Positions 25,329 to 33,984 of a stretch of DNA of 51,813 nt are shown here, piece by piece. Origin of the DNA: Eubacterium xylanophilum ATCC 35991 (GTDB lineage: Bacteria > Bacillota > Clostridia > Lachnospirales > Lachnospiraceae); the NCBI RefSeq assembly GCF_000518685.1, contig NZ_JAEB01000026.1, forward strand, positions 1 to 51,813, given 5' to 3'. Made by a program: the position numbers and the translations under genes. The notes under the pieces are model-generated. The model did no database searches, was not told the DNA's origin, and saw only the letters and a program-made list of their open reading frames with translations. Numbering within the stretch: position 1 is the stretch's first letter; every line of letters starts with the position of its first letter.

Positions 25329-26243
25329 ATGCGTTATATAGATAGAAATGGAAATATCATAGATAGACCGGAGAGCAACGACCTATCAGTCAAGTTTCTC
25401 TACAACACCCCATTGGGACGAACAATCCTCAAACCGTTGGTACATCCACTTTTCTCCAAGATTGGCGGAAAGCTGATGAACAGTTCACTGTCCACTCTCG
25501 CAATTCCCGGTTTTATCAAGAACAATGGAATCAACATGAAGGACTATCCCAAGAAAACATATAGATCTTTTAATGATTTTTTCACTAGAAGAATCAAGGA
25601 AAATGTTCGCCCAATCAACAGAGATCCCCACGCCTTGATAAGTCCATGTGACTCGTATCTGTCTGTCTACAACATATCCAGTAACGGAACATTTTCAATA
25701 AAAGATACTAGATATACTCTTCCTATGCTTCTTCACAGTAGGAAGTTAGCTCGTCAGTTCGAGGGCGGATATGCTTTGGTATTTAGACTCACCGTCAGCG
25801 ACTATCACAGATATATATATCCTGTAAATGGTGTTTCTTCCCATCTATATAAGATTCCCGGGAAGCTCAACACTGTGAATCCGATTGCCAATGATTCACA
25901 GCCTATTTACAAGGAAAATGCCAGAGAATTTGTCGTCATCAACTCCCATCATTTCGGCCATATTGTGCAGATGGAAGTAGGTGCATTATTGGTCGGAAAA
26001 ATCACCAACCACAAAGATAGCTATCACATGATTAAGCGCGGTGAGGAGAAGGGCTACTTCGAATTCGGCGGTTCAACTATCATTCTCTTGCTCAGAGAAA
26101 ACCAGATTGAATTGCGCGAAGATTTGCTTCAAAATACATATAATGGCTTTGAAACCCAACTTCACTTGGGAGATGTCATCGGACATAGTATCTCAGCTAG
26201 CAAAAAAATCAAAAAAACACTTGCATTCAACGATAAAACATGA
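25329..26243 (+). CDS. psd: Phosphatidylserine decarboxylase proenzyme
   Basis: Makes phosphatidylethanolamine from phosphatidylserine. 304 aa, close to the type II form common in clostridia. It has YRSFNDFFTRRIKENVRP, DYHRYIYPVNG, and the autocleavage site FGGST (247-250), where Ser249 would become the pyruvoyl group. The start has AGGTGATT upstream. Last gene of the operon; a GC-rich hairpin without clear T tract follows (about 26254-26291). Confidence 0.96.
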   Translation: MRYIDRNGNIIDRPESNDLSVKFLYNTPLGRTILKPLVHPLFSKIGGKLMNSSLSTLAIPGFIKNNGINMKDYPKKTYRSFNDFFTRRIKENVRPINRDPHALISPCDSYLSVYNISSNGTFSIKDTRYTLPMLLHSRKLARQFEGGYALVFRLTVSDYHRYIYPVNGVSSHLYKIPGKLNTVNPIANDSQPIYKENAREFVVINSHHFGHIVQMEVGALLVGKITNHKDSYHMIKRGEEKGYFEFGGSTIILLLRENQIELREDLLQNTYNGFETQLHLGDVIGHSISASKKIKKTLAFNDKT

Positions 26244-26304
26244 TAAAATATTATTCGGTGCTGACGTGAAATAATATTTCATCGCACCGATACAATTACA
26301 TACT

Positions 26305-26376
26305 GGCCCCTTGGTCAAGCGGTTAAGACATCGCCCTTTCACGGCGGTAACACGGGTTCGATTCCCGTAGGGGTCA
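26305..26376 (+). tRNA. tRNA-Glu (anticodon TTC)
   Basis: Acceptor GGCCCCT/AGGGGTC, anticodon loop CTTTCAC giving TTC, T arm CGGGTTCGATTCCCG. CCA is not encoded. Confidence 0.95.
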
Positions 26377-26389
26377 TTTTATGATTCAT

Positions 26390-26463
26390 GGACCTTTAGC
26401 TCAGTTGGTTAGAGCATCCGGCTCATAACCGGACGGTCCGGGGTTCGAGTCCCCGAGGGTCCA
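26390..26463 (+). tRNA. tRNA with CAT anticodon, probably Ile2 (lysidine-modified)
   Basis: Acceptor GGACCTT/AGGGTCC; anticodon loop CTCATAA. The 5' half GGACCTTTAGCTCAGTTGG closely resembles the Bacillus isoleucine tRNA whose CAU anticodon is modified to lysidine, rather than elongator Met. Automatic pipelines may call it Met. Confidence 0.85.
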
Positions 26464-26497
26464 CTTTACATAGCGCTTTTTTGTTATTATTTTTTCT

Positions 26498-26571
26498 GGC
26501 CCAGTAGCTCAGTTGGTTAGAGCGCTGCCCTGTCACGGCAGAGGTCAAGGGTTCGAGTCCCTCCTGGGTCG
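26498..26571 (+). tRNA. tRNA-Asp (anticodon GTC)
   Basis: Acceptor GGCCCAG/CTGGGTC with discriminator G, anticodon loop CTGTCAC giving GTC, D arm GCTCAGTTGGTTAGAGC. Confidence 0.95.
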
Positions 26572-26593
26572 CTTAAGCGTCTATCGCTTAGAT

Positions 26594-26679
26594 GCTGGTG
26601 TGGCGGAACTGGCAGACGCCCAGGACTTAAAATCCTGTGGGTGGTAACACCCGTACCGGTTCGATTCCGGTCACCAGCA
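26594..26679 (+). tRNA. tRNA-Leu (anticodon TAA)
   Basis: Acceptor GCTGGTG/CACCAGC, anticodon loop CTTAAAA giving TAA, long variable arm (GTGGGTGGTAACACCC region), 86 nt, class II as expected. Its 3' end is duplicated at 26722-26744. Confidence 0.95.
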
Positions 26680-26744
26680 GTATACGTTTCCAATAATTGT
26701 CTTACGAACGACGTGAGTAAGACCAGCAGTATGCGTTTCCAATA
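26673..26744 (+). repeat. Direct repeat of the tRNA-Leu 3' end, att-like
   Basis: The 23 bp at 26673-26695 (last bases of tRNA-Leu plus 16 nt) recur at 26722-26744 with one mismatch; 26 bp lie between. The layout matches the scar of an excised integrative element or a small tandem duplication. Confidence 0.75.
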
Positions 26745-26745
26745 T

Positions 26746-26777
26746 AAGTTGTTGCATATTTTGCAACAACTTTTTTA
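26746..26777 (+). terminator. Terminator of the tRNA cluster
   Basis: AAGTTGTTGCA (26746-26756) pairs with TGCAACAACTT (26762-26772) around a 5-nt loop, followed by six T. A strong intrinsic terminator. Confidence 0.95.
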
Positions 26778-26810
26778 TTGGGGGTATTGCACCAGCGGTT
26801 GGACGTCTTT

Positions 26811-27318
26811 TACGGAAAATTTCTTGGATACTCTCTTTTTTGCCGTACCATGCTCTCTTATTCAATCACTCGTTCAGCAATTCTATCTCCATTTACGGAA
26901 ATTTCTTTGAATTTCTTAGTTTTTTCCGTACTTCTTCTTCTACTTGCATTCTCTGTTCAGCCCCTTTTTTTAAGAATACGGCTAGATTTCTTGTTCCAGC
27001 CATTCTAGCCGTACTGACCACCAAAAATGTCGTGACACAGTTTCCCCAGTTTCCCCTCAGTACGGCTAGATTTCCTGCTCCCGCCATTCTAGCCGTACTG
27101 CCCCTCAAAATAACGTGACACAGTTTCCCCAGTTCCCCCTCAGTACGGCTAGATTTCTTCTTCTCGCCATTCTAGCCGTACTAAAAAACCGCAACTCATT
27201 ACGGCTAGATTTCCTGCTCCAGCCATTCTAGCCGTACCGCCCCTCAAAATACCGTGACACAGTTCCCCCAGCCCCCCTCAGTACGGCTAGATTTCTTCTT
27301 CTCGCCATTCTAGCCGTA
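26811..27318. repeat. Array of seven 37-nt palindromic units
   Basis: Units at 26811-26847, 26894-26930, 26977-27013, 27061-27097, 27144-27180, 27200-27236 and 27282-27318 are each exactly 37 nt, beginning TACGG and ending CCGTA. Units 3-7 have arms TACGGCTAGA/TCTAGCCGTA. Unit 2 has TACGGAAA/TTTCCGTA, and unit 1 is a weaker version of that. Starts are 82-84 bp apart except one 56-bp step. Linkers of units 3-7 share GTGACACAGTT and CCCC-rich parts. No ORF here is credible. The array occupies the whole region between the tRNA terminator and the terminator at 27407-27455. Confidence 0.9.
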
Positions 27319-27406
27319 CTAACCACCAAAACCACCGCATCACCCTCTCCCACGCCGGCTCTCACGGGTCTCCTTCTCTGATTTGATCACATGGCATACC
27401 AACCCC

Positions 27407-27455
27407 AAGGGGCTGTCACACTAACGATTTTTAATCGTTAATGCGACAGCCCCTT
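27407..27455. terminator. Strong bidirectional hairpin terminator
   Basis: AAGGGGCTGTC (27407-27417) pairs with GACAGCCCCTT (27445-27455), with an inner TAACGATT/AATCGTTA stem. It ends the hydrolase transcript on the minus strand and insulates the palindrome array. Confidence 0.85.
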
Positions 27456-27475
27456 TATCTAACTAAGATATTTAT

Positions 27476-28476
27476 CTAACTAAGATATTCCTCATAAAAA
27501 CTCTGAATCTTATCAAATGGAATTACACCCTTTTCCCCGCCGTCATATAAGTCAGTATGGACTGCATCAGGGATAATTAGCAATTCCTTGTTGTCTGCAT
27601 ACTTACTATCTCTGGTCATATCTGCATATGCATCCTTTGAAAAGTAACAGGAGTGGGCTTTCTCGCCGTGAATAAGTAATACCGCACTTCTAATCTCGTT
27701 GCTATACTCAAGGATTGGTTGATTGACAAATGACTCGCAACCTACGACATTCCAACCTCCATTGGAATTTAGCGATCTTTCATGATAACCACGCTTAGTC
27801 TTGTAATAATCATAATAATCTTTTACGAAAAATGGTGCGTCCTCCGGAAGTGGATCAACTACTCCGCCTCCGAGCTTATACTCTCCATTCTTTAAATCCT
27901 CGATTCTCTGCTGACACATAGCTTTCTTACTCTCATATCGAGCTTCCTCGCTATCTTCACTGTCAAAATACCCCTTTGCATTCACTCTTGTCATATCATA
28001 CATTGTAGAAGCAACCGTGGCTTTTACTCTTGTGTCGAGAGCCGCTGCATTTATTGCCATCCCCCCCATCCACATATTCCAAGAATTCCAATTCTGTTCT
28101 CATCAGCTTTCTCATTCATATAAAGATAATCCACCGCAGCCATAAAGTCTTCCGTATTGATATCCGGAGATGCCATATATCTTACATTTCCGCCGCTCTC
28201 CCCTGTAAAAGATGGGTCAAACGCAATCGTCAAAAATCCCCTTTCAGCTAATTCTTGCGCGTATAAACCTGAGCACTGCTCTTTTACAGCGCCAAATGGT
28301 CCGCTCACAGCTATAGCTGGAAGCTTGCCATCATTTTCCTTGGGAATATACATGTCTGCGGCTAATGTAATGCCGTATCGATTAACAAAAGTCACCTTGC
28401 TATGGTCTACTTTATCACTTTGTGGGAATGTCTTGTCCCATTCATTCGTCAGTTTCAACTCTTCTATCTTAATCAT
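27476..28476 (-). pseudogene. Alpha/beta hydrolase broken by a frameshift in a G7 tract
   Basis: Two overlapping frames together make one hydrolase of about 330 aa. The first half (start ATG 28476, AAGGAGG upstream) has LAADMYIPKENDGKLPAIAV and ends in RIGILGICGWGGWQ. The second half restarts at GGMAINAAALDTRVKATVAS and contains VLLIHGEKAHSCYF and PDAVHTDLYDG (catalytic His region). One extra G in the run at 28071-28077 would join them into the nucleophile-elbow region GICGWGGMA. The family is dienelactone-hydrolase/DUF-like; a Ser nucleophile is not obvious in GICGWGG. It is either a decayed gene, a slippage-controlled gene or a base-calling error. Confidence 0.8.
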
Positions 28477-28508
28477 ACTCATGCCTCCTTAAAAATATTA
28501 TTATCTAT

Positions 28509-28559
28509 ATTATAACCTCTTGCAATCGCCTTGACAAATAGTTATAATGAATATAATGA
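28509..28559. promoter_or_regulatory. Overlapping divergent promoters, hydrolase and LysR gene
   Basis: Minus strand: TTGTCA (28532-28537), 17 nt, TATAAT (28509-28514). Plus strand: TTGACA (28531-28536), then TAATGA at 17 nt (28554-28559) or TATAAT at 15 nt. The two -35 boxes occupy the same bases, so polymerase binding should be mutually exclusive. Confidence 0.65.
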
Positions 28560-28617
28560 TATGCATATTTGGAATATCACACACTACTTACAAACTTATT
28601 ATACGAGGAGGATTTTC

Positions 28618-29493
28618 ATGGAAATTAGGGCCTTACGATACTTTCTTGCAGTTGCTCGCGAAGAAAATATAACAAAAGCAGCTGAGCTTCTGCATGTCAC
28701 TCAACCAACTCTATCAAAACAATTAAAGGCATTGGAATTGGAACTTGGTAAAAAACTCTATACTCGCCACAGCTTTAGCATAAAGCTTACCGATGAAGGA
28801 ATGCTTCTTCGAAAGCGCGCTGAGGATTTGGTAGATATGGCAGACAAGATAGAACGAGAATTTGACTCTCTTAATGATATTACTGGAGGAGACCTCTACC
28901 TTGGACTAGCCGAGTCCTACCAAATCAAGTACCTAGCAATGGCAATAAGAGCCTTTAAAGCCAAGTACCCAAACCTTCACTATCATATCACCAGCGGAGA
29001 TACTGAACAAGTCGAAGAAAAACTAGATAAGGGGCTTTTGGATTTCCTAGTTTTAGCAGAGCACCCAGACAGCCACAAATACGAGTATATTGAGTTCCCC
29101 GAAAGTGATATTTGGGGTCTGATTATCCCGAAAACTGATCCACTTGCATCAAAAAAGGCCATTTCTGTAAATGACCTCATAAATCTTCCTCTATTTTGCT
29201 CTGAACAAGCTTGGACCAATGAGATAAAAAAATGGGCTGGAAACACATATCCCAAACTCACCCTTGAAGGTTCTCTGCGACTATCATATAATGGATCCGT
29301 ATTTACAAGAGAAGGACTTGGATATTTGTTGACTTTTAATCATCTGATTGATACCTCTGATGAAAGTGGTCTCGTATTCCGCCAACTCAAGCCTACTCTT
29401 GAAACAAAGCTTTATATCGCTTGGAATCGCCATCAGACCTTCACGCCTATTGCAGAGAGATTTCTCGAACATTTAAAGAAATCATTCAAATAG
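28618..29493 (+). CDS. LysR-family transcriptional regulator
   Basis: 291 aa from ATG 28618 (AGGAGG upstream; the longer frame covers the promoter). The N-terminal winged helix is MEIRALRYFLAVAREENITKAAELLHVTQPTLSKQLKALE, and the rest is the LysR substrate-binding domain (GGDLYLGLAESYQIKYLAMA, LIIPKTDPLASKKAISVNDL). It diverges from the hydrolase gene, so that gene is its likely target, with a small-molecule coinducer. Confidence 0.93.
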   Translation: MEIRALRYFLAVAREENITKAAELLHVTQPTLSKQLKALELELGKKLYTRHSFSIKLTDEGMLLRKRAEDLVDMADKIEREFDSLNDITGGDLYLGLAESYQIKYLAMAIRAFKAKYPNLHYHITSGDTEQVEEKLDKGLLDFLVLAEHPDSHKYEYIEFPESDIWGLIIPKTDPLASKKAISVNDLINLPLFCSEQAWTNEIKKWAGNTYPKLTLEGSLRLSYNGSVFTREGLGYLLTFNHLIDTSDESGLVFRQLKPTLETKLYIAWNRHQTFTPIAERFLEHLKKSFK

Positions 29494-29517
29494 TCTGACA
29501 GCATTCAAAACGCCTAT

Positions 29518-30561
29518 TTATCTCTTAAATCTATGTATTTTCTTTACTTCTTCATAGGAATTCGAGCACATTATATCACTCAATCCCCAAGTATCATCAT
29601 AAATAAGAGTTACAAATACATCTCCATCCGTCTTCGCCTCTGAACTTACAAGTACGAGATCCACAAAAACTTTCCTCAACTCCCCGTCATAGAAGGCACT
29701 GGATGCAACTGCAGGATGGCAATTTTCGCTTCTGATTTGCCCCAGATAATTCTCGTACTCTCTAGCCTTTTTCTCTATCAAGTCCATATTAAAGTGGCTA
29801 ATCTCCAAATCTTGTCTTCCTTTAATTCCTGTCTCATCTCCCCTTGCAACGCTCACTAAAATAGATGTGGTATTTACCACTTCATCTTCGATATGTAAAT
29901 CTCTATGATTTGCCTTTTCAAGCATGTCATTCTTGAACAAAGCATCCTTTAACACTCTTTCTCCGCCGGTCTTATAATCTACATAATTAAAGATTTCAAC
30001 TCCTACAATTATCAGAAAACAAGTGGCAAGAGCTACAAGAATTCCAAAGTGTAAATGTTCCTTCAAACATCTCACTTTTTCAGGAGTCATGGTCTTGCCC
30101 CTTATCCTTCTCTTCCTAATTATAAGCCTTACAATCACAAAGACAACTGTGGTAATACCACATAGAATCAACACCATAAACCTGTATAAAAACTGCCCAA
30201 GACCACCTAAAAATACTCCTGTATAATCATATAAATAGTCCTGTAATTGGTCAGAATTAATTAATATTAAATTAATTAATGCCGGAATAATAACAAACCA
30301 TGTCAAGCATATCCACATCCTCACTCGGTTTGTTGCCTCTCCAAGATAATATCTGAATACAATAACAGAGATAACTATAATTGTTATCGCAATTATGCAT
30401 GGAAATGGATCAGGCAGTTCATGTTTCATGTTCTCATGATCCACCAATACAGTCATGACATTGATTAATAGGGCATAAAGAATTATAAATAATACTACTG
30501 CCAAATCAATTTTTCCCATGAACTTGATAATTCTCCAATTAGAAAAGAATCTCTCCTTCAT
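29518..30561 (-). CDS. Multi-pass membrane protein, unknown
   Basis: 347 aa. Five hydrophobic segments occupy roughly residues 15-40, 53-73, 82-103, 128-150 and 172-195, followed by a soluble C-terminal part of about 150 aa with YVDYKTGGERVLKDALF and VFVTLIYDDTWGLSDIM. No family is recognised. It lies 15 nt after the GH43 gene in the same direction with AGAGGACG before its ATG, so the two are probably co-transcribed. Confidence 0.75.
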   Translation of the reverse strand: MKERFFSNWRIIKFMGKIDLAVVLFIILYALLINVMTVLVDHENMKHELPDPFPCIIAITIIVISVIVFRYYLGEATNRVRMWICLTWFVIIPALINLILINSDQLQDYLYDYTGVFLGGLGQFLYRFMVLILCGITTVVFVIVRLIIRKRRIRGKTMTPEKVRCLKEHLHFGILVALATCFLIIVGVEIFNYVDYKTGGERVLKDALFKNDMLEKANHRDLHIEDEVVNTTSILVSVARGDETGIKGRQDLEISHFNMDLIEKKAREYENYLGQIRSENCHPAVASSAFYDGELRKVFVDLVLVSSEAKTDGDVFVTLIYDDTWGLSDIMCSNSYEEVKKIHRFKR

Positions 30562-30576
30562 ATTTCGTCCTCTTAT

Positions 30577-32748
30577 CTACCAACACTTATAATAATCGAA
30601 GTCCACATATCCTCCGGTCTCAGTTGTCGCATAGTTTGTCAACCAAGTTCTTGCACCCATAAATGTTGTTGAAGTGCTGAATTTCATCTTTAATGCATCT
30701 CCAATCAACTCCCAATTTTCTCCGTCAAAACTGTAATAAAATTGAGCTTTATCGCTTCTCGTCTTGCCGGTATTAAAGCTATATTCGACTCTCAAGTATA
30801 CCTTGGTATCTCCGACTATCTCATCGGCGGTTTCGTTGATATCTATTTCTTCTTCATCGACAGGGCGGGCGTTTCCTGCACCTCCTGATCCTTGGAATAT
30901 ATGGCGCTTTCCATCCTGTCCGCAGGATACACCAACCATCCCATAGTCGCTTCCAACTGCCACAAGTCCTGCATAATCTCCCGGCTTCATCCCGGAAGTT
31001 GTTATAGCAGTTTCTGAGACAAATTTCGGTCCCACAGTTCTCTGTGTCAGAGAATTTCTTGCAAAATATACGTTTTTACATGTCTTTCCATTGATGATTC
31101 GGTAATTGCCCGGATTCGCAAGTACCGACCAATTATTATTATCCGGATTGTGATTCCACTGCCATACAAGCTTAAGTGGCTCGCCCTCGCTATAATCAAA
31201 ATCATCACTGTCTACAATGTAAGTACCAGTCGGATCATTTTCAAGATTAATTGTGAGTGGATTGTCTACTTTATCCTTGGTACTTTGACAAGATACAAAC
31301 TCTCCTTCTTCATCGTAATATCCCATCATAGGCCAGTCCTTGTAATTCTTGCCGTTCTTATCTGTATAATCCCAGTTCACAGCTAAGATCGATGGAATTC
31401 GACCGATGGCATCGTGATCCTGAAATAGTATTCCGTACCAATCACCATAAATTGTATCTACAATCCCTCCCTGAGCAATGCCGGTTCCATATTCCTCAGT
31501 CGAGCCCTGGAATATAATCTGACTCTCCCATTCGCCGCTCCAGTCAGGTGCAAAAAGATTTTTGGTTCTATAACAAATCTCTGTTCTAAACCACCCGCTC
31601 TCCGGCGAAGCAATTACCATTACATAATAGTACTCTCCTATTTTGTAGGCATGACACCCCTCCCAGAGACTCCATCCCTGTGGCTTCTGGATAATCGCCT
31701 TAGATGCTCCAACAAGCTTTACTTCCTCTTTATCATCATCCAACTCAACCTGTTGAATTCGATTTGGTCCTCCGCCGTAAAAAACATAGAGTTTGCCATC
31801 ATCAAAAAGCATGCTCGGATCGTGATAGCTCCCCGTCACAAAATGTCTCTTCCACGGACCATTTTCCACGTCATCAGTTGTATATATGAAAAATCCATAT
31901 TTGTTGCTGTTGAAGCAGACATAAAACTTTCCATCGTCCGGGTTAAACCTTATGGCCGCCGCCCATGATCCGTTGGTATAAACTTGCTTATTATTTGCAA
32001 GGTTATTGGCATCGTCATCAAAAAGCGTATCATAAACATAATTGACAATTTTCCAATGAACGAGATCTGTTGATTTCATGATTGGTACACCTGGATTCAT
32101 GTTCATTGTGGTGCTCACCATGTAATAGGCGTTACCCACTCTGATAAAGTCACAATCAGGAATATCCGAAAAAATAGTCGGATACTGCGCAGTCGTCTTG
32201 TGCACAACTTCCGGAAGCGGAGTCGGTGCAACTTCTGTTGGTTCCGCCACCTGTGGTGTTGCTGCCGCCTCTGTTGGTTGAATCACTTGCGGTGTTTCCA
32301 TTTTCCCTGGTTGAACAGTTTGCGGTGCAGCTGTCGCGGCTAGATTAGCTCCTGTTCCAGGGCCTGATGTCATATTTGCCTCACTTTTTTTCTTCGCTTT
32401 ATTTATCTTAACTTTACATTTTTTGATTTTCATACTTCCCCCGCTCAACTTGATTTTGGCCGTTATCACTGCTGTTCCCGGTTTCTTGGCAGTAACCTTC
32501 ACTGCCTTTTTCCCGGCTTTCTTAATCGAAACAATTCTCCTCTTCGAAGTCTTCCAGCTAACTTTCTTCACTCTTGTTCCCTTTACCCTTAGCTTCGAAA
32601 CCTGTCCAACCTTCATCGTCAACTTGGTCCTGCTGAGCTTTATCCCCCCTGACGCATTGATAAATGTAGCATTACAAATCGTGCTCGTTGCTATTGCTAA
32701 TATGCACATCTTAGACAATTGTCTTTTCACATTTGCCCCTACCTTCAT
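30577..32748 (-). CDS. Secreted GH43 glycoside hydrolase with bacterial Ig-like domain
   Basis: 723 aa. A signal peptide (about 1-33) is followed by a Big_2-type Ig-like domain (35-118, KLSRTKLTMKVGQVSKLRVKG) that may anchor to the wall. Next is a Thr/Pro/Gln linker with repeated QPTEAAATPQ-like units (about 140-185), then a five-bladed GH43 domain. Candidate catalytic residues are Asp198/200 (IPDCDFIRVG), Asp310 (SYHDPSM) and Glu363 (WEGCHAY). The C-terminus (540-723) looks like the concanavalin-type GH43 C-terminal domain. The likely substrate is arabinoxylan or xylo-oligosaccharides. AGGAGG precedes the ATG. Confidence 0.9.
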   Translation of the reverse strand: MKVGANVKRQLSKMCILAIATSTICNATFINASGGIKLSRTKLTMKVGQVSKLRVKGTRVKKVSWKTSKRRIVSIKKAGKKAVKVTAKKPGTAVITAKIKLSGGSMKIKKCKVKINKAKKKSEANMTSGPGTGANLAATAAPQTVQPGKMETPQVIQPTEAAATPQVAEPTEVAPTPLPEVVHKTTAQYPTIFSDIPDCDFIRVGNAYYMVSTTMNMNPGVPIMKSTDLVHWKIVNYVYDTLFDDDANNLANNKQVYTNGSWAAAIRFNPDDGKFYVCFNSNKYGFFIYTTDDVENGPWKRHFVTGSYHDPSMLFDDGKLYVFYGGGPNRIQQVELDDDKEEVKLVGASKAIIQKPQGWSLWEGCHAYKIGEYYYVMVIASPESGWFRTEICYRTKNLFAPDWSGEWESQIIFQGSTEEYGTGIAQGGIVDTIYGDWYGILFQDHDAIGRIPSILAVNWDYTDKNGKNYKDWPMMGYYDEEGEFVSCQSTKDKVDNPLTINLENDPTGTYIVDSDDFDYSEGEPLKLVWQWNHNPDNNNWSVLANPGNYRIINGKTCKNVYFARNSLTQRTVGPKFVSETAITTSGMKPGDYAGLVAVGSDYGMVGVSCGQDGKRHIFQGSGGAGNARPVDEEEIDINETADEIVGDTKVYLRVEYSFNTGKTRSDKAQFYYSFDGENWELIGDALKMKFSTSTTFMGARTWLTNYATTETGGYVDFDYYKCW

Positions 32749-32881
32749 AATGAAAACCTCCTCATATATTCCGTGTTTTTCGTCATAATCTCCAATGACT
32801 ATTTAACTGAATTTTAACACGAAATATATATATATTGAATGACCATTCGGGCAAATAAATTGATTTATATTGCTTTTAAAC

Positions 32882-33124
32882 TCAAAAACCTTTCACATTG
32901 TTCTGATGATGGTAATTAGCCATGGACGGCGCCAGTCTCTGTGCTCTATCCTCATAGACCTTCATTGTCTTGTCATTGTATTTTCCTGACTCACGATACT
33001 CAGCTATTTTCTTTAATATATCTTCATAATCCTTCTTTGCAGCATCCTTGTAGTTGTTGGAACTATTCATAGCAAGGGACTCAAAGAGGACATCTAGTTC
33101 TCTGATTTTCTTTTTACCAAACAT
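32882..33124 (-). CDS. Small conserved-looking hypothetical protein
   Basis: 80 aa from ATG 33124 (MFGKKKIRELDVLFESLAMN), with GAGG 6 nt before. It is helical and charged, with NYKDAAKKDYEDILKKIAEY and KTMKVYEDRAQRLAPSMANY; no signal or membrane segment. It begins 8 nt after the end of the rRNA methylase gene, so it is probably in its operon. Function unknown; longer starts lie inside the ribosome site. Confidence 0.7.
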   Translation of the reverse strand: MFGKKKIRELDVLFESLAMNSSNNYKDAAKKDYEDILKKIAEYRESGKYNDKTMKVYEDRAQRLAPSMANYHHQNNVKGF

Positions 33125-33132
33125 AATATACC

Positions 33133-33957
33133 TCATTTCTCCTTTTTTAACTCCCAAAACATCACCGCACTTGCCGCCGCCACATTAAGAGAGTCCACTT
33201 TTCCACTCATGGGAATCATTGCCACAAAATCACTTCTATCAATAGTTTCGCGTGACAATCCATATCCCTCATTTCCCAGTACGATCGCCAATTTCCCACA
33301 CTCCTTTATCCTCGCATCATCGATTCCAACCGAGTTCTCCGAAAGCGCCATAGCCACTGTCGTAAATCCTCCATCTTTCAACGCTTTCATATAGTCTACT
33401 TTCTTCGGAGCACGCGTCCACGGAACTTGAAATACTGTCCCCATACTCACTCGTTCCGAACGCCTATATAGTGGATCAGTGCTGTCACTTGACACAATCA
33501 CAGCTTCAATTCCTAAAGCTGCCGCACTTCTAAAAATTGCACCGATATTGGTCGGATTATTAATATTCTCCAGAACTGCAACCACACTCTTCCCCTCAAT
33601 AATCTTCTCAACAGAAGGAAGCTCACGCCTTCTCATCGCAGCCAAAACCCCTCCGGTCAAAGCAAAACCTGCAAGCTCTCTTAGGTCCTTGTTCTTCCCA
33701 AGATAGATTACCGCCCCCGCATCCTCACATGCTCTGTATACCGCCTCGGCTTCTCCATCCGGCTCATCCACCGCCGTCAAAACTGATATAATCTCATATC
33801 CTGCTTCAAGTGCTCTAAGTATAACCTTAGGGCTCTCACAGATAAATATTCCGACATCAGGCTCATACATCTTCCTCAGCTGATTTTCATTGTATAACCT
33901 ATATATGTCAAGCTCAGGTATTTTCATACTTGAAATTCTCGTATACTTCCAGTTCAC
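33133..33957 (-). CDS. SpoU/TrmH-family RNA 2'-O-methyltransferase
   Basis: SAM-dependent 2'-O-ribose methylation of rRNA or tRNA, with the SPOUT knot fold. From a GTG at 33957 it is 274 aa: N-terminal substrate-binding region (ELDIYRLYNENQLRKMYEPDVGIFICESPKVI), then the three motifs VLENINNPTNIGAIFRSAAALG, LAIVLGNEGYGLSRE and IPMSGKVDSLNVAAASAVMFW. The longer frame runs through a terminator hairpin at 33985-34024 and is rejected. The GTG aligns with the usual N-terminus, but an ATG at 33927 is also possible. Confidence 0.9.
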   Translation of the reverse strand: MNWKYTRISSMKIPELDIYRLYNENQLRKMYEPDVGIFICESPKVILRALEAGYEIISVLTAVDEPDGEAEAVYRACEDAGAVIYLGKNKDLRELAGFALTGGVLAAMRRRELPSVEKIIEGKSVVAVLENINNPTNIGAIFRSAAALGIEAVIVSSDSTDPLYRRSERVSMGTVFQVPWTRAPKKVDYMKALKDGGFTTVAMALSENSVGIDDARIKECGKLAIVLGNEGYGLSRETIDRSDFVAMIPMSGKVDSLNVAAASAVMFWELKKEK

Positions 33958-33984
33958 AAATATCTTATTCCTCTCTGTCAAAAT

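Noticed and set aside
26390-26463. Elongator tRNA-Met
   Set aside because: The body sequence fits the lysidine-type isoleucine tRNA better, although the anticodon is CAT.
26893-27118. Overlapping ORFs on both strands in the palindrome array
   Set aside because: They arise from the repeats, have no ribosome sites and no protein-like composition.
26811-27318. CRISPR array reading of the 37-nt repeat units
   Set aside because: Units vary in sequence while keeping pairing, the intervening segments resemble each other rather than being unique spacers, and no cas genes are present.
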